This document shows positions 8,839-18,034 of a stretch of 32,338 nt of DNA, one piece after another. Position numbers and translations under genes: made by a program. The first letter of the stretch is position 1. Every line of letters begins with the position of its first letter. The notes beneath the pieces were generated by a model that saw nothing but the letters and a program-made list of their open reading frames with translations, was not told the DNA's origin and did no database searches. Source of the stretch: an uncultured Colwellia sp. (GTDB lineage Bacteria; Pseudomonadota; Gammaproteobacteria; Enterobacterales; Alteromonadaceae); the NCBI GenBank assembly GCA_913061475.1, contig CAJXUN010000048.1, positions 1 to 32,338 of the forward strand. Direction: 5' to 3'.

Positions 8839-8883
8839 CGCTAGTCGCGATCTATCAAGCCATTTTTTAGATTGCTGCTAGCG
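8839..8883 (+). terminator. Imperfect hairpin after the CheX-receiver gene
   Basis: CGCTAG (8839-8844) pairs with CTAGCG (8878-8883), and further imperfect pairing (GATCT with AGATT) occurs inside. It lies 20 bp past the stop, but lacks a real T-run. Confidence 0.3.
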
Positions 8884-8979
8884 ACAATCGTTATTATTGA
8901 TAAAGTTCGACTACTTGAAATAATTTGTCAATTAGCGAGGTCTTTGTTAGTTACTTCAAGCTAGTTAGGAGACAAGGAA

Positions 8980-9630
8980 TTGCGCTCTTTTTTTGTTAAC
9001 GCTTTAATTTTTTGTTGTTTACCTTACTGTGTGATAGCGGCAGATATTAATATAAAAGTATTTGGTAAGGATAATAAACCGTTGCCTGATATGGTGGTTT
9101 ATTTACAGTCTCAAGATGATATTTCCTTGCCCTTAAATGAAAACGTTGTCGAAATAGGGCAATTTGATCGTTCATTTACTCCCTATATCAGTGTTATACA
9201 GTTAGGCAATACAGTTCATTTTAAAAACAGAGATGATATTACTCATCACATTTATTCACCTATTGGTGACAATAAGTTTTCTTATAAAATTAATGCTGGC
9301 CAATCTGCAAGCAAAAGTGATTTTCAACAAACCGGCGAAGTCGCGATGGGCTGCAATATCCATGATTGGATGAGTGGTTATCTGTTGATCCTTGATACAC
9401 CATTATTTGGTAAAACTAATCAAGCGGGTATATTAAGCTTGGCGGTGCCGCAGTTGGGAAAATATCAACTTATTGTTTGGCATCCGCAACTTGATACCGC
9501 TAATAACCGTTTTTCTCAGCAAGTAGATTTGTCTGTGAACCACAACATAACGGTTAAACTTGAGAACAAAATACTTAAAATATCAGAACAAAAAAATGAA
9601 GAAGACTTCGACTTTTTATCTGACTATTAA
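8980..9630 (+). CDS. Periplasmic cupredoxin-like protein (methylamine-utilisation-type annotation)
   Basis: A 216-residue exported protein with signal peptide (residues 1-20, ending CVIA-A). Residues about 22-140 form a plastocyanin-like domain: histidines H89/H90 in DDITHHIYSP, then MGCNIHDWMSGY with C125, H128 and M131, the type-1 copper ligand set. A C-terminal Ig-like stretch (about 145-198, GILSLAVPQLGKYQLIVWHP) follows. The start is TTG at 8980, because AGGAG lies 8 bp upstream and the next in-frame ATG (residue 38) would remove the signal peptide. It heads an operon with a GGDEF/EAL protein (14 bp downstream) and a barrel protein, which suggests a sensing or electron-transfer role linked to c-di-GMP. 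Relation to methylamine metabolism itself is unlikely. Confidence 0.78.
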   Translation: MRSFFVNALIFCCLPYCVIAADINIKVFGKDNKPLPDMVVYLQSQDDISLPLNENVVEIGQFDRSFTPYISVIQLGNTVHFKNRDDITHHIYSPIGDNKFSYKINAGQSASKSDFQQTGEVAMGCNIHDWMSGYLLILDTPLFGKTNQAGILSLAVPQLGKYQLIVWHPQLDTANNRFSQQVDLSVNHNITVKLENKILKISEQKNEEDFDFLSDY

Positions 9631-9644
9631 GGATCAACCTCTTA

Positions 9645-11963
9645 ATGAAGAGCTTACAAACTAAAATATTTTTATTTTTTGTCTTATTGCTATTGTTAGT
9701 ACAAGCCATTGCACTATCGACCATAGTGGCTGGCAACAAAAGTCAAGAAAGACAAGAAATCACTAATCGCTTAACCACAGCTAAAACAATATTTAGTGCA
9801 CAATTTAATAGTCGACGAGATTACCTAAGCGCGTTTGCTGAAACTGCTGCTAAAGATTACGGTATTAAGCAGGTATTTGAAGATGAACTGCGTAGTTTGT
9901 TGGTGGCGCTGAACAATCATCGTAAACGCATTGACGCTGACCTTGCGATGGCTATTTCCTCAAAAGGCGTGATTACTGCACAACTTGTTTTGGCTAAAAA
10001 CCAAGCTGGCGAATCAAAAGTTAAGCAAGGTAATGAGCGTGAACAAGTGTTCCGTTTCCCTCAGTGGTTAGAAAGCCAAGAGCAAGATCATCTCTACGTG
10101 TTAGGCGATTCAGTTTACCAAATTAGTTTGTCACCAATGACCGTAGGTGCCAAAACCATTGGTTGGCTTGCTTTTGGCTTTGAAATAGACCAAGAGCTTG
10201 CGCAACACTTTTTAAATATTACCCAATTACATACAGATTTTGCGATTAAAGTTGGTCAAGAGTGGCGTTTGATCGCTTCGTCTAATGCTGACGCGCAATT
10301 AGACTTTACTAAACGCGTTGTTAATGGCGAAACACCTAATGACTACATTGCTATTGGTCATCATGTTGATGAAGCGGGACAATTGCAATTGGCGCTTGCC
10401 ATGTACGGCTTACGTGCTGATATTGTTGAAGTATTACAAGAGCAATGGTGGCAATTTTTAATCTTAACTTTTATCACCTTACTATTATCATTGGCGGTCG
10501 CCTACGTTATTGCTGCCTCAATTACTAAGCCGATTAAGCAATTAGTTAAGCAGGCAAAAATTGTTGCCAGCGGTGATTATCATCAAACGGTACAAGTGAA
10601 TGATAGTAGCGAGTTAGGACAACTCGCCAAAGAATTTAATGCGATGCAGTCGGCAGTATTATCACGTGAAAAAGCGATTATTCATCGTGCAAACCATGAT
10701 CCTCTGACCGACTTACCAAACCGAAGCGTATTGAAATTAACCTTACAAGAGCTCGCAGATCGACAACAAGCTTTTACTGTATTTCATCTAAACCTAAGTC
10801 GTTTAAAAGATGTTAATGAAACACTGGGTCACGATGTTGGTGATTGGCTAATAAAAACAACAGCCAAACGTTTAAGTAGCTTAAAAGAGTTTCAATTACT
10901 TTGCCATATCGGGGCTGATGAGTTCATTTTGCTAGCGGAATTGAGTGACAACCATTCCAACGAATTTCTGGTGACGAAAGTGCATCAAGTATTAGAAGAA
11001 AATTGTGACTATCAAGGGATCAGTTTGCAATTACAGGTGCGCATAGGTATTGCTTCAGTGCCAGAACATTGTCATGACACTAAGTCTGTTCTACAAATGG
11101 CAGACACCGCCTTGCACCATAGCCATAAAGTGAATCAGCTAGTGCAGGTCTATCATCAAGAACTCGATGTAAATAGTGTTGAGCGTTTAAATCTGATTAA
11201 TGATTTAAAAGATGCCATTATTGATGACCAACTCGAATTACACTTTCAGCCTAAATTGAACCTAACCTCAGGCATTGTTACTCATGTTGAAGCACTGGTG
11301 CGTTGGCGTCATCCCACGTTAGGGATGGTCCCCCCGGATAACTTTATCCATATTGCTGAGCAAACAGGACAAATTAATGCGCTTACCCATTGGGTTTTTA
11401 TCAATGCGTTAAAACAGTACCAAGCGTGGTGTGATGTTGGGCTAAATATTAGCGTGGCGGTTAACATTTCTGCACAGAACCTTAAAGCCGCTGACTTTTA
11501 TGATTTTATTTGTCAATCTGTTGAGCTTTATAATGTACCTGCAGAAAAAGTAACCCTGGAAGTTACCGAAAGTGCCGTTGTTGATGACCCTGAAACGGCT
11601 ATTGCCATTTTACAAAAATTTAAAGACCGTGGTATGCGAATTTCCATTGACGATTATGGCACCGGTTATTCTTCGCTAGCACAGTTAAAACAATTACCCG
11701 TGCACGAGCTTAAAATAGATAAGTCTTTTGTTCAGCGGTTATGTGATGATGAAGATGATCGCATTATCGTCCGCTCTACTATTGAACTTGCCCATAATAT
11801 GGGCTTAAGTGTTGTTGCTGAAGGCATTGAAGATGAATTTGCGCTTAATTGGTTAGCTCAGAATAAATGTGAGCTTGGACAAGGTTACTTTATTAGCCGC
11901 CCTAAACCGGCGAAAGAGCTGACCGTATGGTTATTGGCAAAAGAGCAGCACACTTTTGAATAG
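9645..11963 (+). CDS. Membrane-bound GGDEF-EAL protein, probable c-di-GMP phosphodiesterase
   Basis: A 772-residue inner-membrane signalling protein. Order: helix 1 (6-28), periplasmic sensor (about 30-267), helix 2 (268-292), HAMP (292-345), GGDEF domain (350-505) and EAL domain (515-765). The GGDEF signature is GADEF (423-427), and the first metal-binding aspartate of the D.D.FK.IND block is replaced (LNLSRLKDVNE, N383), so cyclase activity is doubtful. The EAL domain looks complete: EALVRW (549-554), N607, E639/E642 in LEVTES, D669-D670 in IDDYGTGYSS, K690, E726 and Q746. It therefore most likely hydrolyses c-di-GMP under control of a periplasmic signal. It is flanked by the cupredoxin and barrel genes in the same operon. 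Confidence 0.93.
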   Translation: MKSLQTKIFLFFVLLLLLVQAIALSTIVAGNKSQERQEITNRLTTAKTIFSAQFNSRRDYLSAFAETAAKDYGIKQVFEDELRSLLVALNNHRKRIDADLAMAISSKGVITAQLVLAKNQAGESKVKQGNEREQVFRFPQWLESQEQDHLYVLGDSVYQISLSPMTVGAKTIGWLAFGFEIDQELAQHFLNITQLHTDFAIKVGQEWRLIASSNADAQLDFTKRVVNGETPNDYIAIGHHVDEAGQLQLALAMYGLRADIVEVLQEQWWQFLILTFITLLLSLAVAYVIAASITKPIKQLVKQAKIVASGDYHQTVQVNDSSELGQLAKEFNAMQSAVLSREKAIIHRANHDPLTDLPNRSVLKLTLQELADRQQAFTVFHLNLSRLKDVNETLGHDVGDWLIKTTAKRLSSLKEFQLLCHIGADEFILLAELSDNHSNEFLVTKVHQVLEENCDYQGISLQLQVRIGIASVPEHCHDTKSVLQMADTALHHSHKVNQLVQVYHQELDVNSVERLNLINDLKDAIIDDQLELHFQPKLNLTSGIVTHVEALVRWRHPTLGMVPPDNFIHIAEQTGQINALTHWVFINALKQYQAWCDVGLNISVAVNISAQNLKAADFYDFICQSVELYNVPAEKVTLEVTESAVVDDPETAIAILQKFKDRGMRISIDDYGTGYSSLAQLKQLPVHELKIDKSFVQRLCDDEDDRIIVRSTIELAHNMGLSVVAEGIEDEFALNWLAQNKCELGQGYFISRPKPAKELTVWLLAKEQHTFE

Positions 11964-11972
11964 GAACAAGTT

Positions 11973-13208
11973 TTGTTAAAAATCGTTAGCTTAGCGCTAT
12001 TATTATTCGCTATCAGTAATGTCAATTCAACTGAGTATAAATTGCACGGTGTTATCGACATTCGTGCAACAGCGGCTGATACGCTAGAGAGTTATGTTAA
12101 TGGTGGTTATGGTAAGTTTACCAGTCATAATGGCGCTAATGTTTCGTTAGCGCAAGCAGGCGGCGAATTTATTGTTGATTGGGATATTGGCGTTAGTGCA
12201 CATATTGTTGGCAATGCCTACAGCGATGAAAATGACACGACATTGGGGCTAACCGAAGCCTTTTTAAAATACCGTACGCTACCGAACGAAGCCGGCTATC
12301 GCTGGCAAACGAAAATGGGTATTTTCTACCCAGAAATTTCTTTAGAAAATAATGCCTATGCTTGGGCAAGTCGCAATACCTTAAATTCTTCGGCGATTAA
12401 CACTTGGCTTGGCGAAGAAATTCGTCTGCTAGGTGCTGAAGTCGCATTAACCCGTTTAGGTAAATTTAATAATAACGCTTTTGATATTACTTTGGCGGCA
12501 ACGGCTTTTGTTAATAATGACCCTGCTGGTGCCTTGTTATCATGGCATGGTTGGACTATTGGTAATCGCCAAACATTGTGGACCGAATCCAAAGCAATTC
12601 CAGATTTTCGTGCCCGCATGCCAGGTTATGACCTTAATGCTCAGGCGGCTAATTCAGAGCCATTTTTAGAGCTTGATGATAAATGGGGTTTCCACCTAAG
12701 AAGCAAAATTAATTTTCATCATAAAGGCCAAATTTCTGTTGGTTACTATGACAATAATGCCACGCCCTATAGGGTTGAAAATGGCCAATATGGTTGGCGT
12801 ACACGTTTTTACCACTTAGGTTTGAGCTGGCGCTTGCCTGCTGAATTTGAACTCAGCGCTCAGTATCTCAGTGGTGATACCTTAATGCAGAGCACAGCGC
12901 GTGTAGACATAGTCAATAACGATTATACAAGTGGTTACATTGCATTGTCGAAACGTATGCAAAAACACCGGGTGACTTTGCGCTTAGAAGAGTTTTCAGT
13001 TAGCGATAATGACCTGACCGCTGGCGATAATAATGATGAATACGGTAAGTCTGCAACGGTGAATTATAGTTATCGGCTAAGTAAACCTTGGTTCTTATCT
13101 GTTGAATATAACTGGATTGCTAGCCAGCGTGCCGCACGAATGTACACCAACCAAACTATTAATTTGACGGAACAACAGTTACAGCTTGCTGCAAGGTACT
13201 TTTTCTAG
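11973..13208 (+). CDS. Predicted outer-membrane beta-barrel protein (porin-like)
   Basis: A 411-residue exported protein. The signal peptide covers residues 1-20 (LKIVSLALLLFAISNVNS). The remainder is rich in alternating polar/hydrophobic strands with many aromatic residues (for example FHLRSKINFHHKGQISVGYY and YFSVEYNW-type stretches), and the chain ends in ARYFF with a terminal phenylalanine, the classical signal for BAM-dependent barrel insertion. No known porin family was recognised. The start is TTG at 11973, with AGGA 8 bp upstream and no in-frame ATG before residue 115. It follows the GGDEF-EAL stop by 9 bp and ends the operon; transport or channel function is an inference. Confidence 0.62.
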   Translation: MLKIVSLALLLFAISNVNSTEYKLHGVIDIRATAADTLESYVNGGYGKFTSHNGANVSLAQAGGEFIVDWDIGVSAHIVGNAYSDENDTTLGLTEAFLKYRTLPNEAGYRWQTKMGIFYPEISLENNAYAWASRNTLNSSAINTWLGEEIRLLGAEVALTRLGKFNNNAFDITLAATAFVNNDPAGALLSWHGWTIGNRQTLWTESKAIPDFRARMPGYDLNAQAANSEPFLELDDKWGFHLRSKINFHHKGQISVGYYDNNATPYRVENGQYGWRTRFYHLGLSWRLPAEFELSAQYLSGDTLMQSTARVDIVNNDYTSGYIALSKRMQKHRVTLRLEEFSVSDNDLTAGDNNDEYGKSATVNYSYRLSKPWFLSVEYNWIASQRAARMYTNQTINLTEQQLQLAARYFF

Positions 13209-13389
13209 TGTCGAGTATCTTTACAAAACGTTATACGTAAATATTTGAGCTTTAGTTAGCGCTTTGTTATCTATAGTTTTTATCTGTTTGGCATTAAGTA
13301 TTCAACCTAGCCTTAGTTGTATTGAATATATCGATTCAAGTTTGTGATATGTAGATATATACACTTACTGAAGGCTAGGAGAGCCAAAA

Positions 13390-14301
13390 ATGATGAATTT
13401 TACACAAAAAATCAAATTGCTGATAATTTTATCTCTAGGATTTAGCCAAGCAGTTTTTGCTGAATTTATGGCTAATCCCGGCACTTGTAATACCGCTAAT
13501 GCTTCATTAACCACCGTAGCATCGATTGCTCCTCCGGGGACTAACCTACTAACAACAAGTTACGACGCAACGAGTTGTGTTGGGGTTTATCCAGGTAATG
13601 ATGATGCGCATGGATGGAGCTCACCTGACGTAAATATAGGTCAAGCGGGCGATGGCTTGCTCAATGGTGAAGGTATTTTCAATGGTGAAGAATTTGTTGA
13701 TCCAAGTGACTTTCAAATATTAGACACTGATGGCGTTAGAAACGATCCAGGTTGGATACATTTAGCCCATTTTGACGCTGAAAATAATGCCGCAGGAAAT
13801 GTTAGTTACAGCACTGTTGGGCCAGCGCCATTAAATGGTACGGGGTTAACCTTGCAAGTTAGTGACCTTTTAACCTTTTCTTTATCTTGTACAGGATCAG
13901 GTGAAAGTTTAACAGACTGTAGTGCTATCAATTGGTTATTAACCACTAAGTTAGACATTATCAGTGATGTTCAAGAATTATTGGGACCGTCAACATTTGA
14001 CCATTTAGCTTTTTCTGTTAAAGCGGGAAATCAAAATAGTGGCGGAGGCTTTGCCGTTTACGACTTTAATTTTAAAACGATTTTTGCCGCGGAAAATAAC
14101 CCTTTACTCAATTTTAATACCCCTTATCAGTTGGGCGGTACGTTAAATACAGCTGATTTAGGTGATAAAGGCATATCACATCTTAATGTATGGGCGCGAG
14201 ATCCTGTTGACAGTAGTGTTAGAGTACCTGAACCATCAACATTGCTTTTGTTTGCGTTAGCAATGCTGTTTGTCAGCTATGTGAGAGTAAAAGCGCTTTA
14301 A
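13390..14301 (+). CDS. PEP-CTERM sorting-domain protein
   Basis: A 303-residue secreted protein with signal peptide (1-24, ending AVFA-E). The C-terminus has a PEP-CTERM signal: VPEPSTLLLFALAML starts at residue 279, followed by a hydrophobic helix and basic residues (YVRVKAL). Such tails are processed by exosortase and lead to surface or matrix attachment, often together with exopolysaccharide; no exosortase is in this window. The middle part is Asn/Gly/Ser-rich with paired cysteines (for example SLSCTGSGESLTDCS) and beta-strand character, but I know no specific domain. AGGAG at 13377-13381 gives a good ribosome site. It is monocistronic, ending before a strong terminator. Confidence 0.87.
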   Translation: MMNFTQKIKLLIILSLGFSQAVFAEFMANPGTCNTANASLTTVASIAPPGTNLLTTSYDATSCVGVYPGNDDAHGWSSPDVNIGQAGDGLLNGEGIFNGEEFVDPSDFQILDTDGVRNDPGWIHLAHFDAENNAAGNVSYSTVGPAPLNGTGLTLQVSDLLTFSLSCTGSGESLTDCSAINWLLTTKLDIISDVQELLGPSTFDHLAFSVKAGNQNSGGGFAVYDFNFKTIFAAENNPLLNFNTPYQLGGTLNTADLGDKGISHLNVWARDPVDSSVRVPEPSTLLLFALAMLFVSYVRVKAL

Positions 14302-14336
14302 ATTCATTCAAGCACTTTGAAAATATCCGTGCTCTA

Positions 14337-14382
14337 CCTTAAAACGCTTTCTGATTTAGGAAACGTTTTTTGTATTTTAAGG
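14337..14382 (+). terminator. Rho-independent terminator of the PEP-CTERM gene
   Basis: AAAACG then TTTC (14341-14351) pairs with GGAAACGTTTT (14359-14369) with one bulged C, followed by a T-run. An outer pairing CCTTAAAA / TTTTAAGG (14337-14344 and about 14375-14382) could extend it. Confidence 0.65.
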
Positions 14383-14517
14383 GCAAAATTAAATCATTTT
14401 TAGTCATATTGTTATTTTAATGCACCTAGAAGCAGTTCAAGCAGCGAAATTCACTACCCTTAGTTACTTTTTTAACGCTATGATGTCACTCTAACGTTGT
14501 AAATACTGGAATATAAT

Positions 14518-17157
14518 ATGACCAATCCACAATTATTTATCGGGATGTTTTGTTTTGTTATTGCGCTTAATTGTGCTCAAGCGAGTGATTCTCCAAACAC
14601 CTTAATAGATAAGCAATTGTGGCAAGCGTCGGCTGCTGTGAGTTCGTCACAGCCATTGTCAAAAGCAATTAATAGCCAAGCTAAATCTAGCTTATATTTT
14701 GATGTTGATATTGACTTGCTTGAACGACAACTGCTAACTAATGACTCGGTCATCATTGATTTACCTTTACCTAATGGTGAATATGTTCGGTATCGGCTGA
14801 CGCCCTCGAAGGTTATGCATCCCGCATTAGCGCTAAAATATCCTGCGATCAGAACCTTTTCAGGTGTTCAGCTTGATAAGCCTGACAACCAAGGTAAATT
14901 TGATATTACGCCACAAGGATTTCATGGCGTATTTAATCACGGTAATGAAACTATTTTTATCGACCCAAGTAGCAGAGCAAGTAATAGTCATTATCATAAC
15001 TATTATCGTAAAGACGCTCAGCCTTTAGCTGATATTGAATTAACTAAGCGTTGGTCGCCGCGTAAAAGAGCAACAACGAGCGGCAGCACAACAGGAAATA
15101 AATTATCAACGAGTAGTAACGCAACACAGCTAGTCACCTATAAACTTGCCATTGCTACGACCGGAGAATATAGCGAATTTCATGGTGGTACCAAAGAACT
15201 TGTGTTAGCTGCATTGGTGACTTTAGTTAATCGACTCAATGATGTTTATCAGCGCGACCTTGCGATGCAGTTTGAATTGGCCGCTGAAAATGACAGTATT
15301 ATTTTTCTCGACAGTGATACCGATCCGTTTGCAAATACTGATGAAGATATTGATTTAAATGTTGAGGTTATCAATGCTGGAATCGGTTTTAATAATTATG
15401 ATATAGGCCATCTTGTGGGTACTGGAGGCGGCGGGCTTGCGAGTTTTGAAGCGGTTTGTAAAAGCTTTAAAGCTGAAGGGGTAACTGGCAGTGCTCGACC
15501 GACATCTGATACATTTTATATCGATTACGTAGCACATGAAATTGGTCATCAATTTGGCGCAGATCATACCTTTAATGGCACACAAGAGGCATGTGCCGGC
15601 AACAGAGTGTCTGGCAGCGCTTATGAGCCAGGCAGTGCTTCAACCGTGATGGGTTATGCGGGAATTTGTGCAGGACAAAACTTGCAGAATAACTCTGATC
15701 CCTATTTTCATATTCATTCTATCGACCAAATCCGCGCCTTTACCGCACCATTAGTTAACTGTGGTTTGCAAGCAACGCAAAGCAATGACGCGCCTATCGT
15801 TAATGCGGGTGCAGATTATACGATTCCAGCGAGAACACCATTTACTTTAGTGGGTAGCGCGACAGATCCCGACGGTGATAATTTGACTTACAGTTGGCAG
15901 CAATTTGATTTAGGCGCAGCAAGTAGTAATGCTGCTCAAGATGCGATAGACGATGGCCAACGGCCGCTGTTTAGAACTTTTAGCCCAATAAGTAGTGCTG
16001 AGCGCACGTTACCCCAATTGGGTGATATTCTGGCAAACCGCTCGTCTTATGGGGAGGCGCTACCCAGCCTAACAAGAGCGTTAAACTTTCGATTAGTGGT
16101 GCGAGATAATCAAAATAACCTCGTTGATGATGCTATAAAAGTGAATGTAATTGCGGTAGAAGATGGTTTTAGTGTTAATGATATAGCAAGTTGGAATGGT
16201 TTTAGCCAAACGGTAACTTGGCATACAGCCGATACTGAAAATCCGCCTGTTGCTTGTGCCGCGGTCGACATTTTATTGTCAACGGATTCAGGCGCGAGCT
16301 TTTCACAAGTATTAGCGAGTAACGTTAGTAATGATGGCAGTCACGATATTACGCTGGCGAATTTAACGACCGATAAAGCGCGGATAAAAATAGCTTGTAG
16401 CGATAATATTTTTTTCGCGATTAATAATGCCGATTTTGATATTACTTCAACAGATGCGCCACCGACTAAGCCTGTTTTCGTTAGCCAAAATAGTGTTGTT
16501 ACTGATGAAGATATCGCCATTACCTTAACCACTGCGATGTTAGCTTTTGAAAATAACCCAACGATTGAAAGTTTAGAGCTATTGAATGGCGAAAATTATG
16601 ATTTTAGTCAACTGAGTATAACGCCATTAAGTAACTTCAACGGTGAGATAATGGTGAATATGACCGCAACGGCAAATGGTTTAGTGAGTGAAGTTTTTCA
16701 AGTAAAGATAGCTGTTACTGCCGTGAATGATTTACCGGTTGCTGTTGCCGATAGCACTAGCGTTGAACAAGATAGCGGCGCAATAACACTTGATGTTTTA
16801 ATTAACGACAGTGACGTTGATGGTGATAGCTTGACCGTTCAATCGGCTGTTTCTGCGGGCAGCGGTGATGTGCAAATCAGCGATAATAAAATTGTCTATA
16901 CACCCGCTAGTGGCTTCAATGGCACAGAAATCATAACTTATACCATAGTCGATCCGGCACAAGCGACGGCGAGCGCTGAGCTTACAATTGTAGTGACTGC
17001 GCCCCCTGTAACTCCTGCGCCGGTAGAACCAACACCAACTACCCCACCAACCGTAGAGCCCGATAGCAGTTCGTCAGGTGGCAGTGTTTTTTATCTGTTG
17101 ATTGTGATGATACTTTCAGGCACTCGACAGTTTATGCGAGGTCAAAGTCATGCTTAA
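14518..17157 (+). CDS. Secreted reprolysin-like zinc metalloprotease with Ig-like repeats and a GlyGly-CTERM-like tail
   Basis: An 879-residue exported protein. Signal peptide 1-22 (ending CAQA-S); propeptide-like region to about 205; catalytic metzincin domain about 206-420 with VAHEIGHQFGADHTF (H340, E341, H344, G347, H350; HExxHxxGxxH) and Met-turn STVMGY (M378). A PKD/cadherin-like domain starts near 425 (DAPIVNAGADYTIPARTPF), a second beta module lies around 550-650, and a cadherin/VCBS-type repeat follows (VLINDSDVDGDSLTVQ). A Pro/Thr linker leads to SSSSGGSVFYLLIVMILSG plus basic residues (850-879), resembling the GlyGly-CTERM signal handled by rhombosortase and the type II secretion system. 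It degrades extracellular proteins (inference). The stop lies 8 nt inside the next gene. Confidence 0.87.
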   Translation: MTNPQLFIGMFCFVIALNCAQASDSPNTLIDKQLWQASAAVSSSQPLSKAINSQAKSSLYFDVDIDLLERQLLTNDSVIIDLPLPNGEYVRYRLTPSKVMHPALALKYPAIRTFSGVQLDKPDNQGKFDITPQGFHGVFNHGNETIFIDPSSRASNSHYHNYYRKDAQPLADIELTKRWSPRKRATTSGSTTGNKLSTSSNATQLVTYKLAIATTGEYSEFHGGTKELVLAALVTLVNRLNDVYQRDLAMQFELAAENDSIIFLDSDTDPFANTDEDIDLNVEVINAGIGFNNYDIGHLVGTGGGGLASFEAVCKSFKAEGVTGSARPTSDTFYIDYVAHEIGHQFGADHTFNGTQEACAGNRVSGSAYEPGSASTVMGYAGICAGQNLQNNSDPYFHIHSIDQIRAFTAPLVNCGLQATQSNDAPIVNAGADYTIPARTPFTLVGSATDPDGDNLTYSWQQFDLGAASSNAAQDAIDDGQRPLFRTFSPISSAERTLPQLGDILANRSSYGEALPSLTRALNFRLVVRDNQNNLVDDAIKVNVIAVEDGFSVNDIASWNGFSQTVTWHTADTENPPVACAAVDILLSTDSGASFSQVLASNVSNDGSHDITLANLTTDKARIKIACSDNIFFAINNADFDITSTDAPPTKPVFVSQNSVVTDEDIAITLTTAMLAFENNPTIESLELLNGENYDFSQLSITPLSNFNGEIMVNMTATANGLVSEVFQVKIAVTAVNDLPVAVADSTSVEQDSGAITLDVLINDSDVDGDSLTVQSAVSAGSGDVQISDNKIVYTPASGFNGTEIITYTIVDPAQATASAELTIVVTAPPVTPAPVEPTPTTPPTVEPDSSSSGGSVFYLLIVMILSGTRQFMRGQSHA

Positions 17158-17545
17158 AGGTTATGCGGTATTATGCGTTGGGTTATTAAGCTGGCTTTTT
17201 ATTAGTGGTTGTAATGGTGACAGTGCGATAGAGGATAATCAAGAACGGCAAAATATACAGGTAAGTGAAGCGTTAGATATTGAAGTTGCCGATGCTATTG
17301 AACGTGCGCTAATAAAGGCTGATGTCCGCTTGTTACACAGCAAAGGTCGAAGGATTGTCGTACCCGGTTTAGAGTCCTATGACTTAGTGCTTTTGGAATC
17401 TCAATGTGGATTAAAGGCCCTAGAAAATAGTACTGACGTACTAAAGACACCAGAGCAACGTCAGCAGCAAAAGCAACAATACCGCTTTGCTAAACGCTAC
17501 AATCAATTGATGTATCAGCAATGTCTCGCTGAGCTCAATGAATAA
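17150..17545 (+). CDS. Small putative lipoprotein, co-translated with the protease
   Basis: A 131-residue protein. The N-terminus has a signal with lipobox (WLFISGC, C21 as lipidated residue; I-S-G-C fits). The rest is charged, with a helical Gln-rich end (EQRQQQKQQYRFAKRYNQLM) and one cysteine pair candidate (C91ish and C123ish). I do not recognise a family. The ATG lies inside the protease reading frame and overlaps its end by 8 nt, so translation is probably coupled and the two may work together, for example as a chaperone, inhibitor or anchoring partner. That role is conjecture. Confidence 0.55.
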   Translation: MLKGYAVLCVGLLSWLFISGCNGDSAIEDNQERQNIQVSEALDIEVADAIERALIKADVRLLHSKGRRIVVPGLESYDLVLLESQCGLKALENSTDVLKTPEQRQQQKQQYRFAKRYNQLMYQQCLAELNE

Positions 17546-17567
17546 TTTTTTTGAAACCAGTATCGAG

Positions 17568-17603
17568 CGACTAGCTTATGTCCCACCTTATCATAGCTAG
17601 TCG
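17568..17603. terminator. Hairpin downstream of the protease-lipoprotein pair
   Basis: CGACTAGCT (17568-17576) pairs perfectly with AGCTAGTCG (17595-17603), 9 bp, loop 18 nt. It lies 22 bp after the stop codon. There is no clear T-run after it on the plus strand, so it may be a weak terminator or 3' protection hairpin. Confidence 0.45.
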
Positions 17604-18034
17604 AATAAAATTAACCGCCGAATATACCCTAGTTTATGATTATCGTTAACTGATGGATTCATTAGTTTAATTACTATCAATCTAAGTCGATTTCGTTTGA
17701 TCATTTATGTGGAGACAAGTTATGGGCCCACCTAGCTTATTACAAGCCGATGTTAACGCTAATAAACACTCGTTTTTACCTTAGTATTGTCAAGGTAGCT
17801 TGCTTTTGAATGTTAATGTAGGCATTTATTGTTGATTGCATTGAGACTTGTAACCCGCCAACTGTTCAGCTTTCTTTTTTAATCAACAGATAATCTTTAT
17901 TTCTCAGTTATATTCTTAACAGTTTTTTTGATTCTTTGTACAAAATTTAACATTTGTTTTCTTGCTTGGGGTTTGAATTTCGTATGATATATCAACAAGT
18001 ATTTACATGGATTTTGATTGATTAAGGGAATAAT
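17604..18034. other. Intergenic region with one possible 20-aa ORF
   Basis: No convincing gene fills this gap. A 20-codon ORF at 17722-17784 (MGPPSLLQADVNANKHSFLP) is preceded by GGAG with a 7-nt spacing, which is a plausible ribosome site, but such an ORF can occur by chance. The rest is AT-rich and presumably contains the promoter of the lipoprotein gene at 18035; a possible -10 TATGAT lies near 17982. Confidence 0.3.

Noticed and set aside
13285-13310. Sigma-54 promoter upstream of the PEP-CTERM gene
   Set aside because: TTGGCATT is followed at the right distance by TC rather than the needed GC, so the -12 box is poor.
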